Assembly (NCBI GenBank): GCA_900552905.1
Contig: USBR01000038.1
Coordinates: 1 to 10,857 of the forward strand
Length of the DNA: 10,857 nt
Direction: 5' to 3'
Source: an uncultured Succinatimonas sp.
GTDB lineage: Bacteria; Pseudomonadota; Gammaproteobacteria; Enterobacterales; Succinivibrionaceae
Shown: positions 1 to 7,277 of the stretch, in pieces
Position numbering within the stretch: position 1 is the first letter of the stretch
Layout of the letters: each line of letters begins with the position of its first letter
The notes under the pieces: generated by a model
Databases searched by the model: none
Told to the model about the DNA's origin: nothing
The model's input: only the letters and a program-made list of their open reading frames with translations
Position numbers and translations under genes: made by a program

Positions 1-318
1 AACTCACTTTTTTCATTGGATTTTTTAAGTGACCACAGAGATCCGTTAGAACCTATTTTTTTATTTTTAAAGTCTAAAAGTGAGAAACGAGCTTTTTTAT
101 AAAAGTGGTTATTTTAGCAAAAGTCATCTGATCACATTGTCTGTATCCATAGACATAAGAAAGCTTTTAAGCTTTTTATCGATTAAAAAAACTGTATCCC
201 ATTCTATTTTCCGCAATTTTTTTTTAGCTACGTCAAATTTTATAAAAAATATTTTATGCATAAAGGTATGTTTAATCTTTTGGAGTTTTTAAAAGCGTTC
301 AAAAAGTTCGTAAAAAAT

Positions 319-348
319 AAAAATGAGCTTTTTTAAGCTGATTTTTTT
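319..348 (+). terminator. weak AT-rich hairpin with T-run, possible terminator
   Basis: The arms AGCTT (326-330) and AAGCT (335-339) pair across a TTTT loop. A G/G mismatch follows, then an outer six-base A+T extension (319-324 with 341-346), and the right side runs into seven T residues (342-348). The shape is that of an intrinsic terminator, but the stem has only two GC pairs and no gene in the window ends just before it. It could end a transcript entering from the left, or a small RNA. It could also be chance in very AT-rich DNA. Confidence 0.25.
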
Positions 349-481
349 AGAAAAATTACTTGAAGTAACTATGTTTTAAAAATCTAGAATTAGATATTTT
401 GTTTTTTATAAATATATTTTCAAAAAATAAAGCGCTAAGCGGCAAGAGCAATTTTTTTATAAAACATTTAAAAAATATACT

Positions 482-524
482 TAAGCTTATAAGTATAAGC
501 TTATATTTAGTATCAAAATGATAC
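482..524. promoter_or_regulatory. pair of adjacent palindromes upstream of the tctC promoter
   Basis: The first palindrome has arms AAGCTTATA (483-491) and TATAAGCTT (494-502) around a 2-nt spacer, extended by one more T-A pair. AAGCTTATA also recurs at 497-505, a direct repeat with 14-bp period. Seven bases later comes GTATC (510-514), five bases, then GATAC (520-524). The second palindrome ends about 30 bp upstream of the candidate -35 box at 553-558, a normal place for a regulator site. No regulator is identified; binding is inferred only from symmetry and position. Confidence 0.3.
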
Positions 525-552
525 GGATAACATGTTAACTTGCTCAAAGTTA

Positions 553-612
553 TTCAAAAAAAGAACAGATGAATTTATAAAATTGGTATGGCAGTCATAA
601 TTTTTACCATAC
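553..612 (+). promoter_or_regulatory. candidate promoter of the tctCBA operon, with an inverted repeat over the start point
   Basis: TTCAAA (553-558, 4 of 6 matches to the sigma-70 -35 box) and TATAAA (576-581, 5 of 6 to the -10 box) are 17 bp apart, which would start transcription near 588. The inverted repeat GTATGG (586-591) / CCATAC (607-612) begins exactly at that point, so a protein bound there would block initiation, or the transcript could fold there. The run AAATTGGTAT, covering the -10 end to the repeat's left arm, equals the left half of the known UxuR/ExuR-type (GntR family) operator consensus, but the right half does not match. The predicted untranslated leader is about 145 nt and holds two more short stems (670-682 and 690-704). 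Confidence 0.4.
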
Positions 613-733
613 AAAACTACTAAGCTAAGAATCAGCGCATACGTTTACTTTTTAAATAAAAAAAGTAGGGGTGCCCAGCGCCAAAAATACGTCATTAAAA
701 GACGAAGAAAACTAAACATATGGAGAGAGCTCT

Positions 734-1708
734 ATGAAAAAGACTGTAATTGCAGCTGTTGCTGCGGCCGTGATGATGGCAGTAAGTTCAGGTAGTGCAC
801 TTGCCGCCGATAAATTCCCGACCCATGCCCTAACTATGATCTGCCCTTGGGGTGCAGGTGGTGGTTCTGATGCCCAGTTGCGTTATGTCGCCGGCTTAAT
901 GGAGAAAGAGTTAGGTCAGCCAATTAAGGTTGTAAACCAGACCGGTGGTGGCGGTGCTGTAGGTTGGTCTGCCTTAGCTCGTGCTAAACCTGATGGCTAT
1001 ACCTTAGGTCAGCTCACCGCTGAGCTTGCTATGGATCACTGGATTACTCCGGCAGTTAAAGTCAATTATAAGGATTTCGATCCTTTAGCTCTCCTCAACG
1101 AAGATCCAGCTACCGTTACTATTTCTGCTACTGCTCCTTATAAGACCTATGAAGAGTTCGTCGCTTATTTGAAGGCAAATCCGGGTAAAGTCCGTGGTGG
1201 TGCTACCTCTGTAGGTGGTATTTGGCACGTGGCTATGGGTCAGTGGTTAGAGTCTATCGGCTTACCGGTAACTGCTATTACCTATATCCCGACCTCAGGC
1301 TCTGCTGAGGCTTACAAGGAGATGGCCGCAGGCGGTATCGATGCTTGCTTTACCTCTGTAGCTGAGTCGGCCACCATGTATAAGACCGGCAAGGCCATCG
1401 GTTTAGCGGTAATGTCCGATAAGCGTGATGACAAGTTCCCGGATATCCCGACCATGGCTGAAAAGGGTACTCCGATTACCGTAGGTACTTGGCGTGGTAT
1501 CGGTTTACCTAAGGGGGTACCGGCTGAGAGACGTGAGATCATCATGAATGCTTTAAAGAAAGCTGTAAATGATCCGTCTTACTTGAAGTTCATGGAAGAC
1601 CGTGGCTTTGGTGTTAAGTATTTAGAGGGTGATGACTTCTACAAGTACATGGAAGAGTCCGACACCAATTTAGGCAAGTCCTTAAAGGCTTTAGGCTTAG
1701 CTAAGTAA
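734..1708 (+). CDS. tctC: tripartite tricarboxylate transporter, periplasmic solute-binding protein (TctC/Bug family)
   Basis: This is the extracytoplasmic receptor of a TTT-family secondary transporter. It captures a carboxylated solute in the periplasm and delivers it to the TctA/TctB membrane pair encoded next. The 324-residue length is normal for the Bug (TctC) family. Residues 1-24 form a classic signal peptide: KK at positions 2-3, a hydrophobic Ala/Val/Met core, and an Ala-Leu-Ala cleavage motif before Ala25. The Bug signature follows as PWGAGGGSDAQLR (38-50), then the glycine run at 71-77 and PDGYT (86-90), both usual in the family. GGAG at 722-725 is well placed for the ATG at 734. 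Bug proteins bind diverse ligands (citrate, other di- and tricarboxylates, aromatic acids, amino acids, nicotinate), so the substrate is not known. No TctDE-type sensor/regulator pair lies nearby. Family assignment is very secure; the gene name implies the family, not citrate transport. Confidence 0.93.
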   Translation: MKKTVIAAVAAAVMMAVSSGSALAADKFPTHALTMICPWGAGGGSDAQLRYVAGLMEKELGQPIKVVNQTGGGGAVGWSALARAKPDGYTLGQLTAELAMDHWITPAVKVNYKDFDPLALLNEDPATVTISATAPYKTYEEFVAYLKANPGKVRGGATSVGGIWHVAMGQWLESIGLPVTAITYIPTSGSAEAYKEMAAGGIDACFTSVAESATMYKTGKAIGLAVMSDKRDDKFPDIPTMAEKGTPITVGTWRGIGLPKGVPAERREIIMNALKKAVNDPSYLKFMEDRGFGVKYLEGDDFYKYMEESDTNLGKSLKALGLAK

Positions 1709-1726
1709 CTTAAAATCCAAGTATAT

Positions 1727-1762
1727 AAGCCACCGGCCGACACATTCTTCCGGTGGCTTTTT
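1727..1762 (+). terminator. intrinsic terminator / attenuator between tctC and tctB
   Basis: A perfect 10-bp stem, AAGCCACCGG (1727-1736) with CCGGTGGCTT (1750-1759), closes a 13-nt loop and runs directly into five T residues (1758-1762). It sits 18 nt after the tctC stop and 17 nt before the tctB start, inside what is otherwise one operon. Such a hairpin would end most transcripts after tctC or protect the tctC message 3' end. Either way more binding protein would be made than membrane subunits, a common arrangement in binding-protein-dependent transporters. Confidence 0.85.
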
Positions 1763-1779
1763 AGTTTGAGGATAATTTC

Positions 1780-2241
1780 ATGAGAGTTCATGACTGTATC
1801 TTAGGAATTTTGATTGTGATTACAGGTCTCATCATCTGTTCAGTCGCCATTGAATTTCCAGATCAAAATGACGGAAAGCCGGGTCCGTGGTTATTCCCGG
1901 TAGTGCTGTCTTTAATCTTTGCAGCCTGCGGTTTAGTCTTGACTATCAAAGGCGCTTTAAAATTCCGCGAACAACCGCTGTGGACTATCAATAAGAACAT
2001 CACAATTCCAGGCGTTTTCAATATTTTTGCTGTCATTGCCGCGGTCATCTTCTATATCTATTTCTCCGAGGAATTAGGTTTTTTAATCTGCATGGAGATT
2101 GTGATTTTAAGCATGATGCTCTTACTTAAGACGGTGTGGTGGAAAGCTATCATTGTCTCTGTATGTGCGGTCATTGCTATCTATTTAATCTTTGCCAAGG
2201 GCTTGCTTGTTCCGCTGCCTGAGGGCCTGTTCTATTTTTAG
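1780..2241 (+). CDS. tctB: tripartite tricarboxylate transporter, small membrane subunit (TctB family)
   Basis: TctB is the small, poorly conserved integral membrane subunit that partners TctA in the inner membrane. The 153-residue product has four or five hydrophobic segments: about 7-24, 37-57, 73-94 (possibly continuing through a second span at 97-116) and 120-141. It also has the typical early GPWLFP motif (36-41) and a short C-terminal tail with LVPLPEG. Length, topology and position between tctC and tctA make the assignment safe even though sequence signatures are weak. GAGGA (1768-1772) is a suitably placed ribosome binding site for ATG 1780. The gene ends 6 nt before the tctA start, so the two are surely co-transcribed and probably translationally coupled. 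Confidence 0.88.
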   Translation: MRVHDCILGILIVITGLIICSVAIEFPDQNDGKPGPWLFPVVLSLIFAACGLVLTIKGALKFREQPLWTINKNITIPGVFNIFAVIAAVIFYIYFSEELGFLICMEIVILSMMLLLKTVWWKAIIVSVCAVIAIYLIFAKGLLVPLPEGLFYF

Positions 2242-2247
2242 GGGTGA

Positions 2248-3759
2248 ATGATGTTTGATACAGAAATCATGGCCCAAGGTTTAGCCTTAGTCTTAGACCC
2301 TTATGTTCTAACCGTAGTGGTGCTCTCAGGTCTCTATGGTCTGTTTATCGGTGCGATGCCGGGTCTTACCGCTACTATGGCTGTTGCCTTATTAGTGCCA
2401 ATTACCTTCTATATGGATGCGGTGCCGGCCATCGCTTCTATCATTACCATGTCGGCCATGGCAATTTTCGCCGGCGACTTACCTGGTACCTTATTGCATA
2501 TTCCCGGAACTCCGTCATCGGCTGCCTATTGTAATGATAGCTATGCCTTAGCAAAGCAGGGTAAAGCTTCATTTGTTTTAGGTATCGATCTGGTATTCTC
2601 AGCTTTAGGCGGTTTATTTGGCTCCATCGTTCTTTTGAGTATGGCCCCGCTCTTAGCTGAAGTGGCCTTACAGTTCTCCTCCTATGAGTTCTTCTGGCTA
2701 GCCGTCTTAGGCCTCTCCTGCGCCGTCATCATCTCCTCAGGCTCACCGCTTTTAGGTCTCATCTCCTTGATGATGGGTCTTTTAATCAATTGCGTCGGCT
2801 TAGATATTACCTTAGGTTTCCCGCGTTTTACCTGCGATATGCCCGAGCTCTTTGAAGGCTTTGGTTTTATTCCAGCTATGATCGGTATGTTCGGTATTGC
2901 TGAGCTCTTCAATAACGTCTCCACTAAGCAAAGCGCCGGAGCAGAGTTCATTCACTATACTAAGAATATTTTCTCAGGCATAGGTGGTGTCTTTAAGAAG
3001 TACTGGGGGCAGATGCTCAGATCTCAGGCTATCGGTACCTTTGTGGGTGTCTTGCCTGGCGCTGGTGGTGATATCGCCGCTTGGATTTGCTATGGTGTCA
3101 GTAAGAAGGCCTCAAAAGATCCAGATTCCTTTGGTAAGGGCTCAGTTGAGGGTATTGTTAATGCCACTACCTCCAATAATGCCGCGATTTCCGGTGCTTT
3201 CATTCCGGCTTTAGTTTTCGGTATTCCTGGTGATAGCTTAACTGCCATTATTATCGGTGTGCTCTTTATGAAGGGCTTAGAGCCAGGACCTACGCTCTTT
3301 ACTAATCACGGCGATTTCCTTTTTGCCATCTATATGGTCTTTATTTTGGCAAATGTCCTGATGATACCTTTAGGCTATATCGCTATTTCTTTAGCCTCTA
3401 AGATCATGAAGGTGCCGTCTAACCTTCTCAATCCTATCATTTTAGGCTTCTGCATTGTGGGTGCTTTTGCTATTCAAAACTCCAACTTTGATATTGCCGC
3501 CATGTTAGGATTTGGTGTTGCCGCTTATTTCATGATTAGTCATAAGATCCCGGTAGCGCCGGCAATTTTAGGCTTAGTTTTAGGTGATATGTTAGAAAAC
3601 ACCTTTATGCAGTCGATGATTAAGTCTGAGTGGGATTTAACTTCCTTCTTCTCACGTCCTATCGCTGCCACCTTAGGTGTTATTACTATTTCCTTATGGT
3701 TCTCACCTTTTATCGTCAAATATGTCAAAAAGGCTTTAAGAAAGGGTAAAAAGGCCTAA
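2248..3759 (+). CDS. tctA: tripartite tricarboxylate transporter, large membrane permease subunit (TctA family)
   Basis: TctA is the large transport subunit, driving ion-coupled uptake of the solute captured by TctC. The 503 residues match the usual 490-510 and are hydrophobic throughout, with about a dozen membrane segments. Conserved glycine/proline motifs are visible: GAMPGLTATMA (35-45), IPGTPSSAA (85-93), the internally related LPGAGGDIAAW (269-279) and FGIPGDS (324-330). The PG-containing motifs in each half reflect the family's two-fold repeat. The start is ambiguous: two ATGs stand in tandem at 2248 and 2251. The purine run GGGGTG (2241-2246), which overlaps the tctB stop, is spaced better for the second. 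The gene is last in the operon; a terminator follows 24 nt after the stop. The substrate is not determined by sequence; citrate or another carboxylate is only the family default. Confidence 0.94.
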   Translation: MMFDTEIMAQGLALVLDPYVLTVVVLSGLYGLFIGAMPGLTATMAVALLVPITFYMDAVPAIASIITMSAMAIFAGDLPGTLLHIPGTPSSAAYCNDSYALAKQGKASFVLGIDLVFSALGGLFGSIVLLSMAPLLAEVALQFSSYEFFWLAVLGLSCAVIISSGSPLLGLISLMMGLLINCVGLDITLGFPRFTCDMPELFEGFGFIPAMIGMFGIAELFNNVSTKQSAGAEFIHYTKNIFSGIGGVFKKYWGQMLRSQAIGTFVGVLPGAGGDIAAWICYGVSKKASKDPDSFGKGSVEGIVNATTSNNAAISGAFIPALVFGIPGDSLTAIIIGVLFMKGLEPGPTLFTNHGDFLFAIYMVFILANVLMIPLGYIAISLASKIMKVPSNLLNPIILGFCIVGAFAIQNSNFDIAAMLGFGVAAYFMISHKIPVAPAILGLVLGDMLENTFMQSMIKSEWDLTSFFSRPIAATLGVITISLWFSPFIVKYVKKALRKGKKA

Positions 3760-3782
3760 GCTCTAATTAGAATTTTCTTATC

Positions 3783-3813
3783 AAGGGATCCTATGAACTA
3801 AGGGTCCCTTTTT
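3783..3813 (+). terminator. intrinsic terminator of the tctCBA operon
   Basis: AAGGGATCC (3783-3791) pairs with GGGTCCCTT (3802-3810) in a 9-bp stem containing one G-U pair, with a 10-nt loop and a tail of five T residues (3809-3813). It lies 24 nt after the tctA stop codon and points rightward, so it is the operon end. Confidence 0.85.
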
Positions 3814-3853
3814 AATTGGGAAAATTTAGTTTAGAAAAAGTTTTTGAAGCTTG

Positions 3854-3882
3854 ATAAAAGAAAGGGGAGAGCTCTCCCCTTT
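3854..3882 (-). terminator. intrinsic terminator of the HIT-ADH unit (22-bp perfect palindrome)
   Basis: Positions 3861-3882 are a perfect 22-bp palindrome with arms AAAGGGGAGAG and CTCTCCCCTTT and no spacer. Read leftward, it follows the alcohol dehydrogenase stop by 16 nt, and the stem is followed by a T-rich tract (complement of the A-rich 3854-3863). The hairpin would close with a loop of about 4 nt. The T tract is interrupted, but the GC-rich stem is strong. It faces the tct terminator 48 bp away, insulating the two converging operons. Confidence 0.75.
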
Positions 3883-3898
3883 AGATATGGATGAGAAA

Positions 3899-5080
3899 TT
3901 AGTGTTGATAATTTGAGGCAATAGTGAAGATTTTCTCAATATCATCTTTGTGCAAGACTACAAAGTGACCTTCAGGATTATCACCATGGTTTTTAACTAA
4001 GGTTGGAATGTCGCAAGCCTTAGCGCCTAATTCTTCAAAGTTAAGCGGTAAACCCGCATCGCCCCACAGTCTACGTAAAGCCTCAATACCGGCTTTAGCG
4101 GTAGTTTGAGGATTTTCATAATCCATCTGACAGCCAAAGACTTTAACGGCAAAGCGCGCAAAGCGCATGACATTATGCTCGAGGACATATTCCATCCATG
4201 CCGGGAAGAGTACAGTAAGGCCGGCGCCATGAGCGACATCGTAGAGAGCGGATAATTCCATTTCAATACGGTGAGAGGCCCAATCCTGTTCACGATCGAC
4301 ACCACAGAGATTATTATGAGCTAAGGTACCAGCCCACATAATGGCAGCGCGGGTTTCATAATCATGAGGATTACGCATGACGCGGGGGAACATCGTGACC
4401 ATAGTACGCAGTATGCCTTCACATAATTCGTCTGTGAGCTGTACATTGTGCGTATTCGTGAAATAACGCTCGAGTACATGGCACATGATATCTGCGGCAC
4501 CACAGGCAGTCTCAAAGGGCGGGACGGTGCAAGTTAACTGTGGATCTAAGATTGAAAAGAGCGGCACCGAGGTCTGAAAGTTAGAGCCCTTTTTTTTCAC
4601 TACGCCATCAACTACCTTATTGATGACACAGCTATTTGAGCCTTCAGAACCGGCAGCTGCGATAGTGACAATGGTACCTACAGGTAAAGCCTCTTTAGGG
4701 ACCTTGCCTCCCATAAAGAAGTCCCAGAAGTCACCCTCATAGGGAACACCCATAGCAATGGCCTTAGCGCTATCGATGACGCTACCACCACCTACGGCTA
4801 AAACGAGCTCAAGCTTGTGAGCGCGGCATTGATCGATACCCTCATAGACTAAATCGTCACGCGGATTAGGCTTAACACCACCTAAAAGCTCAAAATAGAT
4901 ACCGGCCTTTTCAAGGGAAGCTAAGACTTTGTCTAAAAGACCGCTTTTTTTGACACTGCCGCCACCAAAATGAACAAGCACGCGCTTGATGGCGTGCTTG
5001 ACACAAATATCGCCGACATTATTTTCTTGATCTTTGCCAAAGTAAAAGTCTGTCGGGCGATAGAAGTTAAAGTTTTGCAT
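3899..5080 (-). CDS. iron-dependent alcohol dehydrogenase (group III, YqhD/butanol dehydrogenase-like)
   Basis: This cytoplasmic enzyme should interconvert alcohols and aldehydes or ketones with NAD(P)(H), most likely in the reductive, aldehyde-removing direction. The 393 residues match the family (YqhD has 387). The N-terminal Rossmann-like domain has GGGSVKK (39-45) and the nucleotide-binding GGGSVIDSAKA (97-107). The C-terminal helical domain carries the metal ligands Asp197, His201, His270 and His284, in the contexts DIMCH, DWASH and DVAHGAG. They line up with D194, H198, H267 and H281 of E. coli YqhD as I recall that sequence, so an intact Fe/Zn site is expected. The GGGSVKK loop resembles the one contacting NADPH in YqhD, so NADPH preference is inferred. 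The start lies 3 nt after the HIT gene stop, so the two form one transcription unit. Substrate unknown; short-chain or glycolaldehyde-type aldehydes would fit. Confidence 0.92.
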   Translation of the reverse strand: MQNFNFYRPTDFYFGKDQENNVGDICVKHAIKRVLVHFGGGSVKKSGLLDKVLASLEKAGIYFELLGGVKPNPRDDLVYEGIDQCRAHKLELVLAVGGGSVIDSAKAIAMGVPYEGDFWDFFMGGKVPKEALPVGTIVTIAAAGSEGSNSCVINKVVDGVVKKKGSNFQTSVPLFSILDPQLTCTVPPFETACGAADIMCHVLERYFTNTHNVQLTDELCEGILRTMVTMFPRVMRNPHDYETRAAIMWAGTLAHNNLCGVDREQDWASHRIEMELSALYDVAHGAGLTVLFPAWMEYVLEHNVMRFARFAVKVFGCQMDYENPQTTAKAGIEALRRLWGDAGLPLNFEELGAKACDIPTLVKNHGDNPEGHFVVLHKDDIEKIFTIASNYQH

Positions 5081-5083
5081 GAA

Positions 5084-5509
5084 TTATTTGCCTAATTCCT
5101 TTTTGAAGGTATCGATGATCTTCTGATACTCTTCATCGCTTAAGAACTTAGGATCAGCATCGGAGAACGGGCCACCCCAGTTAGCGCCACCGATGTATTT
5201 CGGCACAATGTGAATGTGGAGGTGCTTAACTACGTCAGCATAGCTACCATAGTTAATCTTGTCAGGATTGAAGGCGCGGTGAATAGCATTAGCTACAGTT
5301 ACAACCTCATCCCAGAACTCGTGTAAGTCGGCAGGAGCCATCTCAGTTAAGTCGTTGTAGTGCTGATTGGCAGCTAAGATGCAACGGCCGAGGTTCTTTT
5401 GATCGCGGAATAAGTATAAAGTACCCTGCTTAAATTCGCAGATCTTGATCATTAAGCTGTCGCGGTGCTCGCAGACGGTATCGCAGTACATGCAACCTTT
5501 CTGTAACAT
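5084..5509 (-). CDS. HIT-domain protein (histidine triad nucleotide hydrolase/transferase superfamily)
   Basis: HIT proteins hydrolyse or transfer nucleotidyl groups (for example AMP-linked or dinucleoside polyphosphate substrates) through a histidine nucleophile. The 141-residue product has the signature His-Leu-His-Ile-His-Ile-Val at 96-102, with His98 as the expected nucleophile. Cys6-x-x-Cys9 near the start, His50 in a segment equivalent to the family's substrate-side helix, and His96 resemble the Cys-Cys-His-His zinc site known from GalT-type members. A structural zinc is therefore inferred. AGAGGA (complement of 5518-5523) precedes ATG 5509 by 8 nt, a good ribosome binding site. The alcohol dehydrogenase gene follows after 3 nt. 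A terminator upstream separates it from the kinase, so it needs its own promoter in 5510-5632. The physiological substrate cannot be read from sequence. Confidence 0.9.
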   Translation of the reverse strand: MLQKGCMYCDTVCEHRDSLMIKICEFKQGTLYLFRDQKNLGRCILAANQHYNDLTEMAPADLHEFWDEVVTVANAIHRAFNPDKINYGSYADVVKHLHIHIVPKYIGGANWGGPFSDADPKFLSDEEYQKIIDTFKKELGK

Positions 5510-5544
5510 AATTTTTATCCTCTATATCATCAATATTAACTTGT

Positions 5545-5555
5545 GTCTAATAGAC
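5545..5555. promoter_or_regulatory. 11-bp palindrome upstream of the HIT gene
   Basis: GTCTA and TAGAC flank a single A, giving a perfect palindrome 36 bp upstream of the HIT start codon, within the 123-bp gap that must hold the promoter of the HIT-ADH unit. I could not settle on a convincing -35/-10 pair in this gap, so the palindrome is only a candidate operator. It could be chance. Confidence 0.25.
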
Positions 5556-5632
5556 GCCGAGATCTTAGCACTTTGAAAAAATAATTCTTTGATCTTCGGA
5601 TTATTATTGAAAAATAAAAGGGAATTTAGGGC

Positions 5633-5662
5633 AAAAAAAACCGCGGTCTTGGCCGCGGCTTT
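5633..5662 (-). terminator. intrinsic terminator of the carbohydrate kinase gene
   Basis: Two copies of the self-complementary CCGCGG (5641-5646 and 5653-5658) surround a 6-nt loop and are extended by a G-U and three A-T pairs. Read leftward, the stem is followed by eight T residues (complement of 5633-5640). It starts 16 nt after the kinase stop codon. This is one of the strongest terminators in the window, and it separates the kinase from the HIT-ADH unit. Confidence 0.9.
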
Positions 5663-5678
5663 CAAGGAGAAATAGAAA

Positions 5679-7277
5679 CTATTTAAGGCACTCAACTGCA
5701 GCTTTTTCAACTGGCAGGCAGGCGACATAATTCTTCATAAAGGCATTGAAGCCCTCAACGCCCTGAGCCTTAGGCTCTAAGGTAGCACCTGCGGCAGTGG
5801 CAAAGACTTTCTTCTCTAAGAATTCAGGTAAGGTCTCATGAGCTTCCTTATTGACTAAGAAGGCGGCGAGAACCGCAATACCCCAAGAACCACCTTCGCC
5901 GGCTGTAGTCATGACGGTAACTGGAGAATTTAAGGCATCGGCCATGATCTGCTGACCGACGATCGGGGTCTTAAATAAACCACCATGTCCCATGAGGCGA
6001 TCGATCTTCACGCCTTCCTCGTGGAGAATATCCATACCTAAACGGACTGCACCTAAGGAGGTATTGAGGTTAGAGCGCATGAGGTTAGCTACATTGAATT
6101 TAGCCTCAGGAGTTCTGATAAGTAACGGACGGCCTTCTTGCATATCGGTGATGAATTCACCTGAGAAATAACCATAGCTTAAAACACCACCGCAATCAGG
6201 ATTAGCTTCCTTTAAAGCGCGATTGTAAAGAACGCTAAAGAGAGTGTTCATATCGATCTTAAAGCCGGCCGCGTCTGCAAAGTCAGCAAAGAGATTGACC
6301 CAGGCATTTAAGTCAGAGGTGCAGTTATTAGCGTGGACCATGGCAACTTGCTTACCATCAGGGGTAGTAACGTTGTCGATCTCACGGTGAAGCTTACTTA
6401 GAGCATGCTCTAAGACGATCATAGCGAAAATAGAGGTACCAGCTGAGACATTACCAGTTCTGACGGCAACAGCATTAGTCGCTACCATGCCAGTGCCAGC
6501 ATCACCCTCAGGCGGGCATACCGGAGTACCAGCTTGTAAAGCACCACTAGGATCTAAGAGCTTAGCGCCTTCTTCGGTAATGAAACCGGCATTTTCACCT
6601 GCATTTAAAACCTCAGGTAAGAGATCCTGAAGCTTCCACTTAAAGCCTTCATTAGCGATAAGTTTAGCAAAAGCGTCGAGGTAGGACTGCTTATAAGTAC
6701 CGCTTTCAGAATCGATAGGGAACATACCTGCGGCGTCACCAACACCTAAAACCTTACGACCGGTGAGTTTCCAATGGATATAACCGGCTAAAGTGGTGAA
6801 GAAAGCAACATCTTTAACGTGCTCTTCTTTATCGAGAATGCACTGATAGAGGTGAGAGATAGACCAACGCTCGGGGATATTGAACTGTAAGGTCTCAGTT
6901 AAGATTTCAGAGGCTTTACGAGCATTGCTATTACGCCAAGTACGGAATTGAGCTAACTGCTTGCCATCTTTATCAAAGGCTAAATAGCCGTGCATCATAG
7001 CAGAAACACCAAAGCCACCTAAGGCTTTGATCTCAACGCCATACTTTTCTTTGACGTTTTTGACCATGTCGGCATAGCAGTCTTGAATGCCTTCCCAAAC
7101 CTCATCTAAATGATAGGTCCAAATACCGTTTTCTAAGTGATTTTCCCAAGTGTGGCTGCCAGAGGCGACCGGGGCATAGGTTTCAGGATTGATAAGCTCA
7201 GCTTTAATACGAGTAGAACCTAACTCGATACCTAAAATAGCCTTGCCTTGTTCAATTAAACTTTTGATTTCGGTCAT
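5679..7277 (-). CDS. FGGY-family carbohydrate kinase (xylulokinase/ribulokinase-like)
   Basis: FGGY kinases transfer the ATP gamma-phosphate to a sugar or polyol at the entry to a catabolic pathway. With the start chosen here the protein has 532 residues, long for E. coli XylB (484) and closer to ribulokinase-like members. The N-terminal ATPase fold opens with GIELGSTRIK (16-25, phosphate-binding). Asp259 in PEGDAGTG is the expected catalytic base. GHGGLFKTP (430-438) and TAGEGGSWG (458-466) sit where the adenosine-binding loops are in the C-terminal domain. An upstream in-frame ATG at 7304 lacks a ribosome binding site. ATG 7277 has AAGGA (complement of 7289-7293) 11 nt before it and puts the ATPase motif at the normal distance, so I prefer it. 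Similar proteins I recall from Bacteroides and clostridia are associated with pentose (arabinose/xylose) use, but the substrate is unproven. A LacI-like operator sits in its promoter and a terminator follows. Confidence 0.9.
   Translation of the reverse strand: MTEIKSLIEQGKAILGIELGSTRIKAELINPETYAPVASGSHTWENHLENGIWTYHLDEVWEGIQDCYADMVKNVKEKYGVEIKALGGFGVSAMMHGYLAFDKDGKQLAQFRTWRNSNARKASEILTETLQFNIPERWSISHLYQCILDKEEHVKDVAFFTTLAGYIHWKLTGRKVLGVGDAAGMFPIDSESGTYKQSYLDAFAKLIANEGFKWKLQDLLPEVLNAGENAGFITEEGAKLLDPSGALQAGTPVCPPEGDAGTGMVATNAVAVRTGNVSAGTSIFAMIVLEHALSKLHREIDNVTTPDGKQVAMVHANNCTSDLNAWVNLFADFADAAGFKIDMNTLFSVLYNRALKEANPDCGGVLSYGYFSGEFITDMQEGRPLLIRTPEAKFNVANLMRSNLNTSLGAVRLGMDILHEEGVKIDRLMGHGGLFKTPIVGQQIMADALNSPVTVMTTAGEGGSWGIAVLAAFLVNKEAHETLPEFLEKKVFATAAGATLEPKAQGVEGFNAFMKNYVACLPVEKAAVECLK

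Larger units (their letters stand above)
1..552. other. AT-rich stretch with no convincing gene
   Basis: This leader is strongly A+T-rich, with many runs of T and A, and holds no open frame I would defend. The two longest frames (a GTG-started 70-codon frame at 80-292 on the plus strand and a 63-codon frame at 356-547 on the minus strand) lack a Shine-Dalgarno sequence. They are low-complexity, and their base usage does not differ from the surrounding non-coding DNA. The stretch does contain an AT hairpin near 319-346 and two palindromes at 482-524, listed separately. It is most simply the spacer between an unseen gene to the left and the promoter of the tct operon. A small RNA cannot be excluded from sequence alone. 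Confidence 0.6.

Noticed and set aside
4..32. 6-bp inverted repeat TCACTT / AAGTGA at the left edge
   Set aside because: Arms are short, the loop is 17 nt and no gene boundary is visible; likely chance in low-complexity sequence.
80..292. 70-codon open frame in the AT-rich leader
   Set aside because: It starts at GTG without a Shine-Dalgarno sequence, is rich in Phe, Leu, Ile, Ser and Lys as expected from random AT-rich DNA, and has no recognisable domain.
356..547. 63-codon leftward open frame in the same leader
   Set aside because: It covers the palindromes at 482-524, has low-complexity composition and no ribosome binding site; better explained as non-coding.
663..704. Possible riboswitch in the tctC leader
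   Set aside because: Only two 4-5 bp stems can be drawn and I recognise no conserved riboswitch core; the leader is too short and AT-rich for the common classes.
722..733. AGAGCTCT next to the tctC start, sharing a 9-mer with the palindromic terminator at 3861-3882
   Set aside because: The purine-rich part is explained as the ribosome binding site and the shared word is too short to argue a repeat family.
2682..2951. 89-codon antisense frame inside tctA
   Set aside because: It is the complement of an intact, motif-rich tctA segment and has no independent start signals.
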